Positions 1 through 12,090 are shown, counted from the stretch's first letter. The stretch: 64,000 nt of DNA from Cephalopachus bancanus (GCA_027257055.1 JAPVLO010000232.1:4588001-4652000); one strand, 5' to 3'. Program-made: numbers and translations. The notes: a model not told the origin generated them from the sequence alone.

Positions 1-559
1 GTGGGGGAAGAATGACAGTAATGGCATCCCAGGATGCACTGGGGCACACTCTTGGTTGCAGTGCGTTGGCCTGACCTTCCAGATATTTCCTGAGAAAATA
101 ACATCAAAACAGAAGCTGGAGATAGTTGTGAGATTAAGCAGGTGAGTTGGGGGTTGGTGGCAAGGAGACCAGTCCAGCAGGGAAGCTGCTCCTACAAGTC
201 CTGGAAGCCATCCTGCATATTCAGGAAATGGAAAGTTGTGACCTTGAAGGTCAAGGGCAATTAGAAAAGAGGAGACAGAGTGAGTAAGATGAGGGGCGCT
301 CACGCATAGCCGTGTAAACCCAGGAAGTGACTGACCTTTTCCCAGCGATGGTGGGGAAACCAAGGGTGGGCTGGCAGGGGCAGATGAACCGTGAACAGGG
401 CCAGGTGAGAGGTCATGTGAAGGCTGACCACAGTGATGACCATGGAAACCATTAGTGTTGGTGGAAGCTGTATTCATGGGAGGAAAGTTTCCCTGAGTGA
501 GGAAGTGAATGGGAATAATAACGACCAGTGTAGAATCCAGGTTTATAAGACTAGATGGT
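1..559. other. Intergenic, nothing recognised
   Basis: Moderately GC-rich unique-looking sequence. There is no exon with credible splice sites, no RNA gene and no clear repeat. Confidence 0.5.
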
Positions 560-573
560 TCTGTGATCATCTT
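560..573. repeat. Target-site duplication, left, of Alu 574-859
   Basis: The 14 bases tctgtgatcatctt recur at 860-873, immediately after the Alu. An exact match of this length is typical of L1-mediated retroposition and implies a fairly recent insertion. Confidence 0.85.
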
Positions 574-859
574 TTTTTTTTTTGAGTTGGAGTCTCACTC
601 TGTCGCCCAGACTGGAGTGCAGTGGCCACTCCCGGCCACCGTAGCCTTGACCTGCTGGGCTCCGGCGATCCTTCCACCTCAGCCTTCCAAGTAGCGGGAA
701 CTACAGGCGTGCGCTACCACGCCCGGCTGATTTTTTTTTGATTTATTGTATAGATGAGGTCTCGCTGCCCAGGTGGATCTCGAACCCGCGGGCTCAGTCA
801 ATCCACTCACCTCAGCCTCCCAAAGGTGCGGGATTACAGGCTGAGCCACCGAGCCCGGC
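574..859 (-). mobile_element. Alu SINE, lineage-specific young subfamily, full length
   Basis: A dimeric 7SL-derived SINE on the minus strand. Its poly-A tail appears as T's at 574-583, and its 5' end ggctcggtggctcag lies near 859. It carries the subfamily features seen in several copies here: the linker acaataaatc, a tRNA-like B box (GGTTCGAGATCC in this copy) and right arm ggccgggag. It is flanked by a 14-bp exact duplication. A 61-residue open frame (509-694) crosses it and is not a gene. Confidence 0.92.
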
Positions 860-929
860 TCTGTGATCATCTTCACCAGTAGCTTTTCTGGGAATTTTCC
901 TAGGGAGAAAAGGCAAACAGAGATTTATA

Positions 930-1270
930 CACAAACATTTATCAAAGCATTGCCTATATAAAGAAAATTTGGGAATATTCAAAATTTGCAGTAAGAAGAA
1001 GATTAATTCAATGACATATGTGCCTAAAATGAAATTTTAAGCGACCATGGACATAAAGTCAGTTGAGTCTTTTTAAAGACAAGGCAAGATGTTACTGACA
1101 TACACAAAAAGGCCAAGGACCTACCCACGGAGAAAGAGGTGTGTGCCCAGGCAAATCATATTCTAGTTTATCATCTTGCATGTTAAAATATCCTGTGATT
1201 TTTATACAGTGAACATTCACTTCTCTTATCATGGAAAATATTATTTGGAATAAATTATTTTGACAACAAT
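930..1270 (+). mobile_element. Old L1 (L1M-type) 3' fragment
   Basis: AT-rich stretch resembling the end of ORF2 and the 3'UTR of old L1 elements (a run like agcctatataaagaaaa, attcaatgacatatg, tgttactgacatacac). It is heavily diverged with fuzzy ends. The assignment is from remembered consensus only. Confidence 0.45.
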
Positions 1271-1279
1271 GACGATACA

Positions 1280-3780
1280 TGGCCCCCTCCTCAGTCACTC
1301 AAGTAGTTCTGACTCCTGTCCGGGGGCTGAAGAGGAGGGCAGGTCTCTAGCAATCCTGGCCCTACACAGCTGGACACCCATCGCCCACTGCTGGCCCCTC
1401 TCATTGGCTGATGCCCAGCCATCTGGTGGCTAAGTGCTTTGAATATCACCCCTGAAATTGTGTCACCAGAAGCTTCATTTCCAAACAGGCATTTTCTCCA
1501 GGATGTGCCTGTAGTTTCAGTGGAGAAGTCATGGGTTCTATTGCTAGTCCTGATTCTTCCCGTTGAGTGATCCTGGTAACAGGCTTCCTTGAAGCTGATG
1601 ACTAGTTCTCCAGGTGCTGCTGGTGCCCCCATTGTCTTCCATGGGTCTCCTGGGCTAGGCTTTTGCTGACATGGAGGCTTCTCTAGCAGACTCCACCCAG
1701 CTGCAGAAACCTTTCACCGCCATCACCACCAGCACACCTGCGGCATGAGCTACTTGGGGGCTTTGGACTGGGAATGCACAACCCCCAACCATCCACAAAG
1801 ATGGAACGTTCCTGTACTTTTCCATCAAAGCAGAGCCAAAGCCACATCTTGGTTCTCCTTTAGCCAGAGCAGTATGTTCTGGTGGGTGGTGATGCTGCCG
1901 GAGGGTTGTAGGACGAGGTGCTGTGGGGGCTGGGTTGACCAGGGAAGTCCAGGTCTCACTCTTATCTAGCTCAAATTTCCCAAGATCTTATGTCACCCCC
2001 AAGACCAGTTGTTCTGTCGCACAGAGCTCTTTTTTTTTTTTTTTTTGGTGCAATGCCAAGTTGCTAGTGTTAACCAATATAACGAGTTTGTAGAAAAGAA
2101 AAAGTTAGAAGACATTTAGAAAATGCATTTCATGTTCATTTAAAAAAAGGATTGGGACAGACTGCTGTGCTCCTATCCTCATCCAGGCGGACATGGGTTT
2201 GCACTTAGTCTCAGTGGTGGGTCCAGGATAGACCTGGAGCTGTCTGCAGAGGATGGGGTTTTCTGGGCATAGACCAAAGCCAAGCCGACTGACAGGAGGA
2301 GGGCTGAATCTGTGGGGGCCAAGCTGCAGTTGCTCAGTGTTTCTGAATTCCAAGAAAGAGGGTTGCCTTATGTTTTTAAGTTCCAAATCACAGAGGACTA
2401 GGGTTGGGAGGGAAGCCACAGGAGTCACAGCAGTGGGCACAGTTTTCAGTGTCAGCCATTCCTTTCTCTGCATCATTTAACATTGACCAGACACTGCCCA
2501 GACCTGCCCAAACCCTGCCTATGCAGGGACGTTGGCCTCCTGCCCCAACAACCCCAGTCTGGACAAATGAGGGAGATGGCCTTGGGCCCCCGGATGTGTC
2601 CACCTTGCTGAGCAAAGGGCAAGGCCTCTGGTGCCTTCTGCACTCGGAGCCAGGTCACATCTAGGAAGCCGGATACCTGGCCTGTAGCAGAGTCTGATGT
2701 GGGACCTGGCAAGGGTCTTGTAGGGTGAAGGACAGGCAGTTGAGGTGGTGCCATGGGAGTGGAGGAACTGACTGGCAGCCGGACATCAGAGGAGGAAGGC
2801 AGAAATGTGAGCTCAGCACAGCACTGTGATGTGGCATGTGCGGTCATTAACACCCGGGCCTGCTGGCTTCTCTCTGGAAGAAGGTGGAGCGTACCATGAC
2901 CTATTTCAGAAAGGCACTGGCATTCTCATCAATATCGGGGGGAAATTGTTTTCCTGTTTTTAGATGACTGGCCTTGATCAGGTCCCGGGAGTAGAACAAG
3001 GCAAGATGCCTGCTGGGGAAGCTGGGCTTCTGTAGGTAGAAAAGAGATTAAGAATGGAAGGTGGCTTCTGATAAGTGCCAGATGGCTGACTGAGGAGAGA
3101 ATGGCCTTGGAATTGAAAGAAAGGAAAAGGATCAGGGCTCCCCCAAACGGTCCCCCAACACCACACGAGCAGCTTCCTAGGGAGGAGCAAGATGTGTATT
3201 GGAAGCATGATAGAACTGTCAAAAATCCAAGAAATCAACTACATCAATGGCGAAGCATAAGCCACAATTCCATTTGTTCTGCAGGAGTGTAAAATTTACA
3301 ATTTTTCATTAAGATCGAAAATAAGGGCCCACCCCTTCTTCACCCCAGAGACTCAGGCCCCCTCGCAGCCCGCCTCATCTTAATCACACTGTGTCTGGGC
3401 AGGTGTGCTTGCTGCCAGCATTTATCATTTGAGGTACACAAGAAGCCACTGGCCACAAGGTGAATGCACGGGGGCTCCCATTTTCACATCTTCGGATGAG
3501 ATCGTCAGCTCACGCTCGTGTTTAATGACGTGACTAAACAAAGAACACCATGAAGAGAAGCAGGTGACGTGATGCCACTGAGTTTATGATGTTGGCAGAT
3601 CACTGTTGGAAATGCTGAGGGTGGGGTCTTGAAGGATTGAGGTAGGGAGGAAGGCGAGGGAGCTTCTCCAGGAAGGGGTAGACCATCATGAAAGCCTGGA
3701 GGTCGGCATCAGGAACAGCAGGGCAAGAGTTAACTAAGCCCCGGCTCCCTGGGTATTTCCAGGTGACTGGGTGGGGGTGG
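1280..3780. other. Intergenic, no gene recognised
   Basis: The region includes a poly-T run at 2030-2046. Overlapping open frames of up to 126 residues occur on both strands between 2105 and 3290, with no shared frame, no domain and no splice context. The segment near 3340-3570 is treated separately as a possible regulatory element. Confidence 0.5.
3340..3570. promoter_or_regulatory. Candidate conserved non-coding element
   Basis: A repeat-free block dense in transcription-factor-like words: cttaatcaca, tttatcattt, taatgacgtgac (CRE-like) followed by taaacaaag (FOX/SOX-TCF-like). There is no open frame of interest. This is inferred from motif density only; conservation was not tested. Confidence 0.25.
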
Positions 3781-3782
3781 AG

Positions 3783-3890
3783 CCTCAAGGGAAGCTTTTG
3801 CCATTTCGCAGGTGACCAAGGAAGGAATGCTTAATTCTAAAGTTTCAGCTGATTGAGCAATGTGTTCTGGGAGAGACAGAACCTTGGAAT
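3783..3890. repeat. Local duplication A, copy 1
   Basis: This segment (aggaagcttttgccattt-like core, later tttcagctgattgag and ccttggaata) recurs at 4564-4687 in the same orientation, with roughly 80% identity by eye and small indels. The surrounding sequences do not match. It could be a local duplication or two copies of an unlisted old repeat. Confidence 0.75.
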
Positions 3891-4563
3891 AATGGTTATC
3901 TCCAAGTCTCCGCAGGTGCTCTGGAGGAATGGGCTTAGGGTGGTGGGTGACCGATGGATTGTGACTGTTCTGAGAAAACACACCGTCTTGGTTGAAGCTC
4001 CTCAAAAGCACACCTCAAGTAAGGACTGGGTACAAGTAGTTTCCCAGAGTGGGGGATTGAGCCCAGGAAGGTGAGAGTGCGGGGGGGGAGGGTTGAGCTG
4101 GTGGGTAGACAGGACTCAGTCCCGCAGGGGCCCTGAGGGACAGAGGTGTGATGAGCTGAGGCATTGATTCATCAGTCCTGTCTTGTGCTGACTGGAGGGC
4201 AGCTCCTGGGGCTGTCACTCCCTGGCTCCTCCAGCCGCCCAGGAACCAGCTGAATATGAGCCTGATGTGAGGCCAAAGAACCATCAGGAGAGGGAAACAG
4301 GTGCTGGGGGGCTACCGCCATCCCATCGCCATCTTTGGGAGCTGCCACCAGGTTGCAGTGACTTTCAGTGGGCAGAAATGTGGGCGGGCCACCCTCAGCT
4401 TCCACCATGCCATCTTCTCACATCCAAAGAATGGTCTGTGCAGAGACATCGATCCTGGTGTCTCCAGCAGCACCCTCCTCCCTGTTCCTGTGCTTCACAT
4501 GGTCCCCTCCATCCCACCCACCAGATCCCCTGCTCCCAGATCTTTCTTGATGATGGGGAGAGG

Positions 4564-4687
4564 GTGCTCAAAGGAAGCTTTTGCCATTTAGCAGGTGACA
4601 GAGCAAGGAACGGTCAATTACAAAATTTCAGCTGATTGAGAAATGTGTTTGGGGAGAGGCAGAGGCCAACCCAGAGCCTTGGAATAC
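4564..4687. repeat. Local duplication A, copy 2
   Basis: Partner of 3783-3890, about 780 bp away in direct orientation. Shared words include ggaagcttttgccattt, gcaggtgac, tttcagctgattgag, aatgtgtt, ggggagag and ccttggaata. This copy has an insertion before ccttggaata. Confidence 0.75.
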
Positions 4688-5117
4688 CTGCTGCTTTCCC
4701 GGACTCTGTCAGACATCAGGGCACTCTCTGCCCTGGGGAAACTGCTGGGCTTCATTCGTGAACACACAAGACCATTTTATTTTCTGCAAGGCTGAACACC
4801 AGGAGATAGTGTTCTTTCAACATTTGGAATTGATACAGCTGTAAAGTGACAGCAACTTGAGATGGGCCTCATCTTCATTAATTGAGAACAGGCAGAGAAT
4901 ACGTAAGTTTTAAAAATATTAATCCAAAGAATTCCTCTCGAGGAGATCTTTCTCACTCCCGCAGGAGTGGTAAGAGAGCCCAAAGGATCACAGAAATTGT
5001 CAGCCAAGGGTGGAGTAAGTCATCCCACACCTTGAAATTATGAAATTCTCTGTTCTTGATACACGTAACCGTCTCCACAGCGACTGGCTGTCATGTCACA
5101 GAGCAGACAAGAATACG

Positions 5118-5118
<1 letters not shown>

Positions 5119-5205
<87 letters not shown>
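5119..5205. repeat. Compound microsatellite (AC)n(AG)n
   Basis: About 19 AC units followed directly by about 25 AG units, nearly uninterrupted. The long open frames on both strands across it are consequences of the repeat. Confidence 0.98.
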
Positions 5206-5206
<1 letters not shown>

Positions 5207-7000
5207 GGCATGAGCGGATGAACTGTGATCCCATGTCTACGCAAACAGTCTAAGCCAGAAAAATAAGGGAAAGAAAATCTCTTAGCATGAGAGTGGAATT
5301 ATCTAGAAATTGATTTTCCTCTCTCAGGTAGCCTTTCTCTTTACACAGATTGTTTTTTGAGCTGTTTTTTTGTTTGTTTGTCTGTCTGTGGGGATGGCAA
5401 GCCTGTGAGGAGCCAGAATAACCACAGTCATAAATCCGGAAGGAGCTCAAGGGGCTGTCTCACTTGGCTTCTGGCTTTCAGGTGGAAATGTGCAGCGATG
5501 CTGAGACAGCCCATAGGAAGGATGGCTGCAGTCCTTCCCTGCACCAGCGCGCAGGCTGCAACCCCTTCACCACCACAGGTTCTTCCTGCATCACTGGCCT
5601 GTCTCTGCCCTGAATGTTAAGTGCTTGCTTTACATTCTGGGCTCGTGGCACCTTGAGGACAGCAGGCACCACAAGTGCTGCCCCCTGCATTGATGATGCT
5701 GCACCTGCCCCTGGTACTCGAGGTCCCTGCTGTCCCTAAACCAGTGCCCCTGGCCCTGCATGAGTGAGAAGGGAGAGGGGACTCATTGGCTGGGGTGGGA
5801 GGAGCCGACTGCAAGTTGTTTCCCCAAATTCATGCAGGCCACTTAAAGGAAAAGGATGTTCCCCAACATCAGTAAGCTGGACTGTGGGAGAGGCAGTGAC
5901 CTGGCTTCCCTGCCCAGGTCCGGCACCCTGGGGGGAGAGGGGACGGAGCCACAGGTAGGGGGAACTGCAGGGAGCTGCTGCCCTCCCTGGGAGAGCCCAC
6001 CCTGGACCTAATCACGAGGGAGGACTGAAGTCTGTGGCCTCTGCTGGGCCTGTGGAGTCACAGGAAGGACGCTGTGTGTCAGGAAGCCTTCCCAGAATGG
6101 CAGCACTCAGCATCTTCTTTCTCTGCCATAACAGATGTGATGGGTGATGTTCACATACTCGGCGCTCTCATGAGCAGACTCAGGTTTTGAAGAAACGCCC
6201 CCAGATCTGGTGGTCAAGGACAGCCCCATGCCAGCCCTGGCCGCACACTCCCTGACTTGAAGCTGGGACACCCCATCCTCTCACTCTGAAGGTCACGGTG
6301 ATGGCGAGAGAGTGAACTCCACATTCAGGTGTTAAAAACTGTGAATCACCCACAGGCTTCTGTGGGTCAAGACGTAACGACGGGCAGGTTCTGCTGATGC
6401 GAGGACTCCAGCAAGGATGGGGTGGGCAGGGAAGGGCCCGAGGCACTGCTTCAGTTGAGTCCTGGTTTTCCTTCCATCAGAATCTTTGCACCACTTACCC
6501 TGTTACACATGGACTATTAGCTTCTCATGTTGTCTGTGCTTCCCAGAGAAAGGCAAGGAACCGGGGTCCTGACACGTTCTCTCGTCTGCTTCTCACTTCC
6601 TCTAGCACTCAACTCTATATCCCTGTTTAGAAGGCCACACTTTTGGACTTCCATCTCGGATCAATGCACACAGTTGATACGCACTGGGTTTGGTCTCTGA
6701 CACAACAGAGTTCCGGCCCTGCATGTGTCCTCCTGGGGTACTAGCCTTTGTGTAGAAAAAATACTTGACCCTCAACTCTTTGTTTTTTAAAACGGGGAAA
6801 CGTTCACAGAGGCGGTCATGTCCACGTGCATTCTTGCCCTGTGATTGGCTGGCCAGCCAATCTGAGCTAAGCCTGGGGACAAGTGCCCTCCCCAGAAAGA
6901 AGAGTGAGTGAGACTGCAGTCCTGTGCTTGGCACACCAGGCCCCATGAGACCCTCTGGACCCTGGACTGCTCATGTTGTGTGCGACTATGTGAGGGGAGC
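5206..7000. other. Intergenic, no gene recognised
   Basis: Mixed, moderately GC-rich unique-looking sequence. The longest frame (6602-6946 minus, 114 residues) has no recognisable domain and no supporting splice structure. Confidence 0.5.
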
Positions 7001-7450
7001 TACCAGAGAATGCTGTTTCCCAACTTTATTGTTGAGGTCCATAATGAGTCAGTATAATTAAGCACCATTCGCCTGGTTAGTTAGTTCAGGTGTCTAAATC
7101 TGTCACCATAAAGTGTGTGATGTTAAACATGTTTGGATTAGAACCTTCTGGAGCCAACGCCAATACAGACAGCTATATTAATCACATGGGAGGTTATCTT
7201 CTTTGAGATTTTCTACGCACCTCTGAGTTACAGTGTTTCATCCATCAAGGGCTTGCTGAAGACATCTGTAAACTTTGATTTATTGCACTGTCTCTGGTAC
7301 AGAATTAAATAGCATTATACTCAAATATATTGGCTTAATTGACAGGTAGAGATTTAATCCCGTTAATTATCTAGACTGCCTGAAGGCTTCCATTAACCCT
7401 TTGCTGAATCTGCGGGATTCAGAAGAGGAGTCTCAGCACCTATTCTGAGC
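7000..7450. promoter_or_regulatory. Candidate conserved enhancer-like element
   Basis: A sharply AT-rich block without recognisable repeats in otherwise GC-richer surroundings. It is dense in homeodomain-type words (taattaagc, attaatcac, tggcttaattgacag, taatcccgttaatt) and has no coding frame. This pattern is common in conserved developmental enhancers. It is inference from composition. Confidence 0.3.
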
Positions 7451-7671
7451 TCAGGTAAATTCATCATTGTCCCTTTTTAAAAAGTTTATTCTCAACAGCC
7501 CCAAATCGTGCATGGACATGAATACCCATGACACAATGTGTCAGCTTGAGCCGTCTCCTCCCTGACTTCACACCACCTGCCTCTCAGGTAAATGCCATCA
7601 GGAAGTTCGCAGTGGGATCTCTCCTGGCTTGAGTTTTGTGTGTGAGCATTTAACACAACACTGCCTGTGAA

Positions 7672-7812
7672 AACTGGCCATTCATTTATTTATGCAAGGC
7701 ACTTTTATCGAGCACTTGCTATATTCAGGAATTTTGCTGGGCTGGAAAGCCCAAAAATACATGTAAAGACAGTTGAGAGCTTCAAGAAACTCACACCACA
7801 GAGGACACTTAT
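7672..7812 (-). mobile_element. L2 LINE 3' fragment
   Basis: It reads as the reverse strand of the L2 3' end: attcatttatttatgca, then cttttatcgagcacttgctatattcagg, then a weakened copy of the 'gagctt' block. It is diverged and the ends are approximate. Confidence 0.6.
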
Positions 7813-7954
7813 TAGTGATGATCGCCTGTACCCACATGGGGATGTGTGGGCATAGACAGCCCGTGCCAGAAGACACAGGTGTGGTGAGCCTGTCTCTTTC
7901 TAGAACCAAACCTTTAAACACAGACGCGAAATCGCCCAGCTGTGCGTCCCCTCC

Positions 7955-8325
7955 AGTCTCCTGTGGAGATTTGATCCCAGTGCTGGAGGTGGAGCCTGTG
8001 GGAGGTGTTTGGGACATGGGGAGTCTCACCTGGCTGAGTGCCACCCCTGTGAAGTGAGTGAGATCTCACTCAGCTGGCTCTCGCCAGATCCCACTGTTAC
8101 ACAAAAGTCTGGCACCACCCTCCCCCCTCTGTCCTCCTCTCTCACCGTGGGATGCCTGCTCCCCTCCTCCTTGGGTGGAAGTTGCCGGACGCTTCCAGAA
8201 GCAGATGCCACATGGCACTTCCTGTCCAGTCTGCAGAGCCGTGAGCCAAGTTAACCAATTTTCTTATACGTTCCTGAGCCTCAGGTCTTCCTTCATAGCA
8301 ACACACACGGGCTGAGACAGACACT
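7955..8325 (+). mobile_element. Ancient ERVL-MaLR LTR (MST/THE1-like), 3' portion
   Basis: It follows the MST/THE1 LTR plan in order: 'gatcccagtgctggaggtgg', 'cctgtgggaggtg', 'gtgagtgagatctcac', 'gcaccaccctcccccctct', 'agccgtgagccaagttaa', 'ttttcttat', then a decayed version of the terminal block. This is an old endogenous retroviral LTR, non-coding, with no internal retroviral genes beside it. Confidence 0.82.
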
Positions 8326-8599
8326 GAAGTGGGCATCTATTAAATGCTGAGGCAAAGGATTGTGGGAGATGTGTGGAAGAGGCGGGTTCTTCTGCAGCGC
8401 CACTTGCCTTTGCAAAACAGCCATGCTCTCCATCTGCAGACACACCTCCTACCGATGGAGACTTGGGTCCCAAATATCTTCGCCGGTCCCTGTGGTCATG
8501 CTGGGTGTGAAGGACACAGAGAGAGGACAGGCTTCAGTGCTTCTTGGAGCAGCAACCTGGTGGAGATACAGACAGAGGTAACCGGACAACGAAGGAGGG

Positions 8600-8960
8600 T
8601 ACCCATGGAACCCAGCGTGGATCCTCTGAGGAGGATTCCAGGAACGCTTCCTTGAGGAGGTGCAGCAGGATTTGGGCTTTAACAGATGGTTAGCAGTTGT
8701 TCAACTGAAGAGAGAGGACTGTGTGAAGGGGAAGTTAGGGAGTGGCAGTTTTGGACAAAGTGGCTAACAGTACGGCCTCGTTGGAATGGTGTTTTTACAA
8801 GAAAGGCAAGAGTAGCCGAGCTGGGACCATCCAAGGGCCCGGTCACGGAGGCCTTGTTGACCCAGGCAGGCGCTTGAGCATGGCATTCAGGAGCTGGCAG
8901 GAAAATTCCAAGCAGGAAAGTAAGAGGATCAGGATTTCTAAAGTCAGTCCCTCTGGCGAT
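8600..8960 (-). mobile_element. L2 LINE fragment
   Basis: It resembles reverse-strand L2: 'gaacgcttccttgaggaggtg', 'gggctttaacagatgg', then 'gcattcaggagctggcagg'. It is degenerate and the boundaries are uncertain. Confidence 0.45.
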
Positions 8961-9074
8961 CAGTCTGGTGGCACTGCAGAGGGCTTATTGGTGTGTTTCT
9001 TAACCTTTAAGTGAAAAAAAATTAACACTTTTACCACACTCTAAGAATACTTGTGGCCTGAGGTCCTTCAGGTC

Positions 9075-9480
9075 ATGGCATTAAAACAGTTATTTTGATG
9101 TAATTTCACATTTACAAAAAAGTTGCAAGAAATACAAATAACTTCCATATAACCTTTACTCAGATTCACCAATTGTTAACACAACTGCTAACTTTTGTCT
9201 CATTTGCTCATCTATACATCTATCCACCAACTAGTTATCATCTATCTATCAATGTGTGTACACACACACACTTATTCATTGAAACACTTGAGAGTAGTTT
9301 GCAAACATAATGCCCTTATTCATATTCATAAATATTCCAACGTCTATTTCCTAAGAACAAGAACTTTCTCTTATATAAAAATAAACATCAAAATCAGAAA
9401 ATGTAACATTGATAAATATTATAATTTAATCCAATTTTGCTAATTATGCTAATAATTAGTCATGACTTTTTAAATAGGCA
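9075..9480 (-). mobile_element. Old L1M/L1ME 3' fragment
   Basis: The order of words matches old L1 3'UTR on the reverse strand: 'ttacaaaaaagttgcaag', 'acttccatataacctttact', 'tctatacatctatccacc', 'agtttgcaaacataatgccc'. A short CA run (9249-9270) lies inside it. Confidence 0.6.
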
Positions 9481-10290
9481 GTAACTTAAAAAAACTAAGC
9501 CTGATTCTCTTATGGTCCGAGTAACGCTCAGCTGCTCACCCTTGATACCAGTAAATCAAGGGGCAGGGAACTGGTAGAAAGAAGTTTATTTCTGAGTTGG
9601 AATCCAGGGAGCAGAGCCAGACTTGAGGACTTTAAAAAGGGTTCTGCTCACCCTCCAGGTTTTTACAGTTCACTTTTTTAAGTCCAGAGTTGTTAGTACC
9701 TCGTTAGCCATGTGACCAGCAGGGCATTGTATAGAACTTGAGTTTCAGCTGCATTTATCGACAGTGACATTTTTTGGTCCAGACTTCCTGGTGCCAGATA
9801 CCAGAGGTATCATAACTTTTAACGGTAGGGCCTGGCAAAAGCGTTAATCAAGCTTGCCATAGAGTAAAGGGAGTTTACAAGGTCTAAGATATGCATTACA
9901 CAAAAGTTCTACAAATCACAAGACTTTTGATTACATTGATACTATATTATTCAAACTTATGACCACTCAGAAAAAGAGAGTAAATGGGGATTTGTATCTT
10001 TAACTTGATTGGGCGTAGTTTACAAGAATGTCAAGGATCCCCTGAAGCTATCTACTGGGAGTGCCTAAGAGATAAGGGGAAGAAGTGCACCTTGTATTAG
10101 CTCTCAGGAATTTTGTTCAGGAAAGTACAGGAGTGGTTGAACCCTTGCCATGTCCTTCTCTAGGCTGTGGCAACGTGGACAGACATTAGCAGGTTTCCGT
10201 ATCAATGCTATGCCCATATCTTCCAACTATGAATTATCACTGTACACGCACATCTCATTTCACTGGGCTCCCCAGTTACCACACGACTCA
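9481..10290. other. Unclassified, possibly LTR-derived
   Basis: No gene. The composition and the phrase 'tagaaagaagtttatt' recall an old LTR, but I cannot assign a family. Confidence 0.35.
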
Positions 10291-10620
10291 CCAGCTGAAG
10301 ACTGAGGCCACTCTGGTGTTGAACAAGTCTATAGGCTCCATTTTTCCAGCAGCCTGGACTCAGTGTCACTGTATCACATTTCGGTAATTCTTGCAATACT
10401 TCAAGCTTGTTCTTTGGGATGAGTGGCCTTTGATGCTACTGTTGTCATTGTTTTAGGGTGCTCCAAACCGTGCCCACATAGGATGGCAAACTTAATTAGA
10501 AGTGCTAAGTGTTCTGACAGCCCCACTGCCCAGCCCTTCCGCTGCTCTCTCCCGATCCTCAGGCCTCCTTATTCCCTGAGACACAGCAATATTGGAACCA
10601 CACCAGTTCATAGCCCTACA

Positions 10621-12090
10621 ATGGCCTCTAGGTGTTCAGGTGAACTGAAGAAAAGCATGTCTCTCACTTTAAGTCAAAAACTAGAAAGGTTTAAGCTTAG
10701 CAAGGAAGGCATGTCAAAAGCTGAATGGGCTGAGAGGCTAGGCCTCTTGCACCAAATAGTTAGCCAAGCTGTGAATGCAAAGGAAACGTTCTTGAAGAAA
10801 ATTAAAATGCGACTCCAATAAACACATGAATGATAAGAAGGCAAAACAACCTTACTGCTGATATGGAGAAAGTTTGAGTGGTTTGGATAGAAGGCAAACC
10901 CGCCATAACTTTTCCTTAAGCCAACTCCAGAGCAAGGCGCTGACTCTCTTCAGTTCTATGAAGGCTGAGAGACGTGAGGAAGCTGAAAAAGAAATGTTTG
11001 AAGTCAGCAGAGGCTCATGAGGTGTAAGCAAAGAAGCCACCTCCATGACATAAAAGCACAAGGGGAACCAGCAAGTGCCAGTGGAGAGGCTGCCGTGAAC
11101 TTTCCAGAGGAACTAGCTCAGATATGAGATGAAGGTGACTACACCAAGGACAGATTTTCAAAGTAGACAAAACGACTGTATGTTGGAAGACCTAGGACCA
11201 TCCTGGCTAAAGAGAGAAGTCAGTACCTGTCTGCAAAGCCTCAGAGGACAGGCTGAGTCTCTTGTTAGGCACTAATGCAGGTAGCAACTTCAAGGTGAAT
11301 ATCTGAGGGCCCTTAAGAACGGTGCATAGGCTGTGCTGCCTGTGTGCTACAGATGGAGCAGCAAAGCCTGGATGGCAACACATTTGCTGACAGCATGGTT
11401 TACTGGATGTCTTGAGTCCACTGTTGACACCTACCACTCAAAACAGAAGACTCTTTCCAAAATATTTCTGCTCATCGGCAATGCACCTGGTCACCCAACA
11501 GCTCTGGTGCAGATGCACCTGAGACTGATGTCTTTAGGCCATGAATACAACATCCATTCTGAAGCCTGTGGACCGGGAGAAATTTTTATTTCCTTTAAAA
11601 CGTTTCCTTTTATTTCTTTAATAAAACGTTTCCTTTTATTTCTTTAATCTTGTAAGGCTATAGCTGCCTTACATAGTGATTCCTCCAATGGATCTGGACA
11701 AGGTGAATTGAAAGCCTTTTGGAAAGGACTCACCATTTCTGATGCCAGTAAGAGCTTTTGTGATTCATGGGCAGAAGTCAAAAATCATCAGGGTAGTAAC
11801 AGGAGTTCGGAAGAAACTGATTCCAATCCTCGTGGAGGACTTTGAGGGGTTCAAGACTCAGTGGTGGAAGCAATTGTGGATGTGGTGGGGATGGCAAGAG
11901 GACATGAACTAGAAATGAAGCCTGAGATGCGACTGAATTGCTGAGGAAACTTGAGTGGATGAGGAGTTCCTTCCCACAGATGAGCAAAGAAAGTGGTTTC
12001 CTGAGGTGGATCTACCCCTGGTGAGGATATTGTGAATATTGGATGGCAACAGAGGAGCAGGGGATTCCATTCCATAAACTTAGTTGATGA
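10621..12090 (+). pseudogene. Tigger1 transposase pseudogene
   Basis: Remnant of the pogo-type transposase: an N-terminal helix-turn-helix region (about 10621-10820) and a DDD catalytic core (about 11130-11560). Open pieces of 132 and 104 residues (10423-10821 and 11333-11647) lie in different frames, separated by stops and indels. The second catalytic Asp is replaced by Gly. It is a fossil with no predicted activity. Confidence 0.9.
11597..11648. repeat. Exact 26-bp tandem duplication inside Tigger1
   Basis: The block beginning aaaacgtttccttttatttc and ending tttaat occurs twice back to back (11597-11622, 11623-11648) with no mismatch. It is absent from the Tigger1 consensus, so it arose after insertion and recently enough to stay identical. 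Confidence 0.95.
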
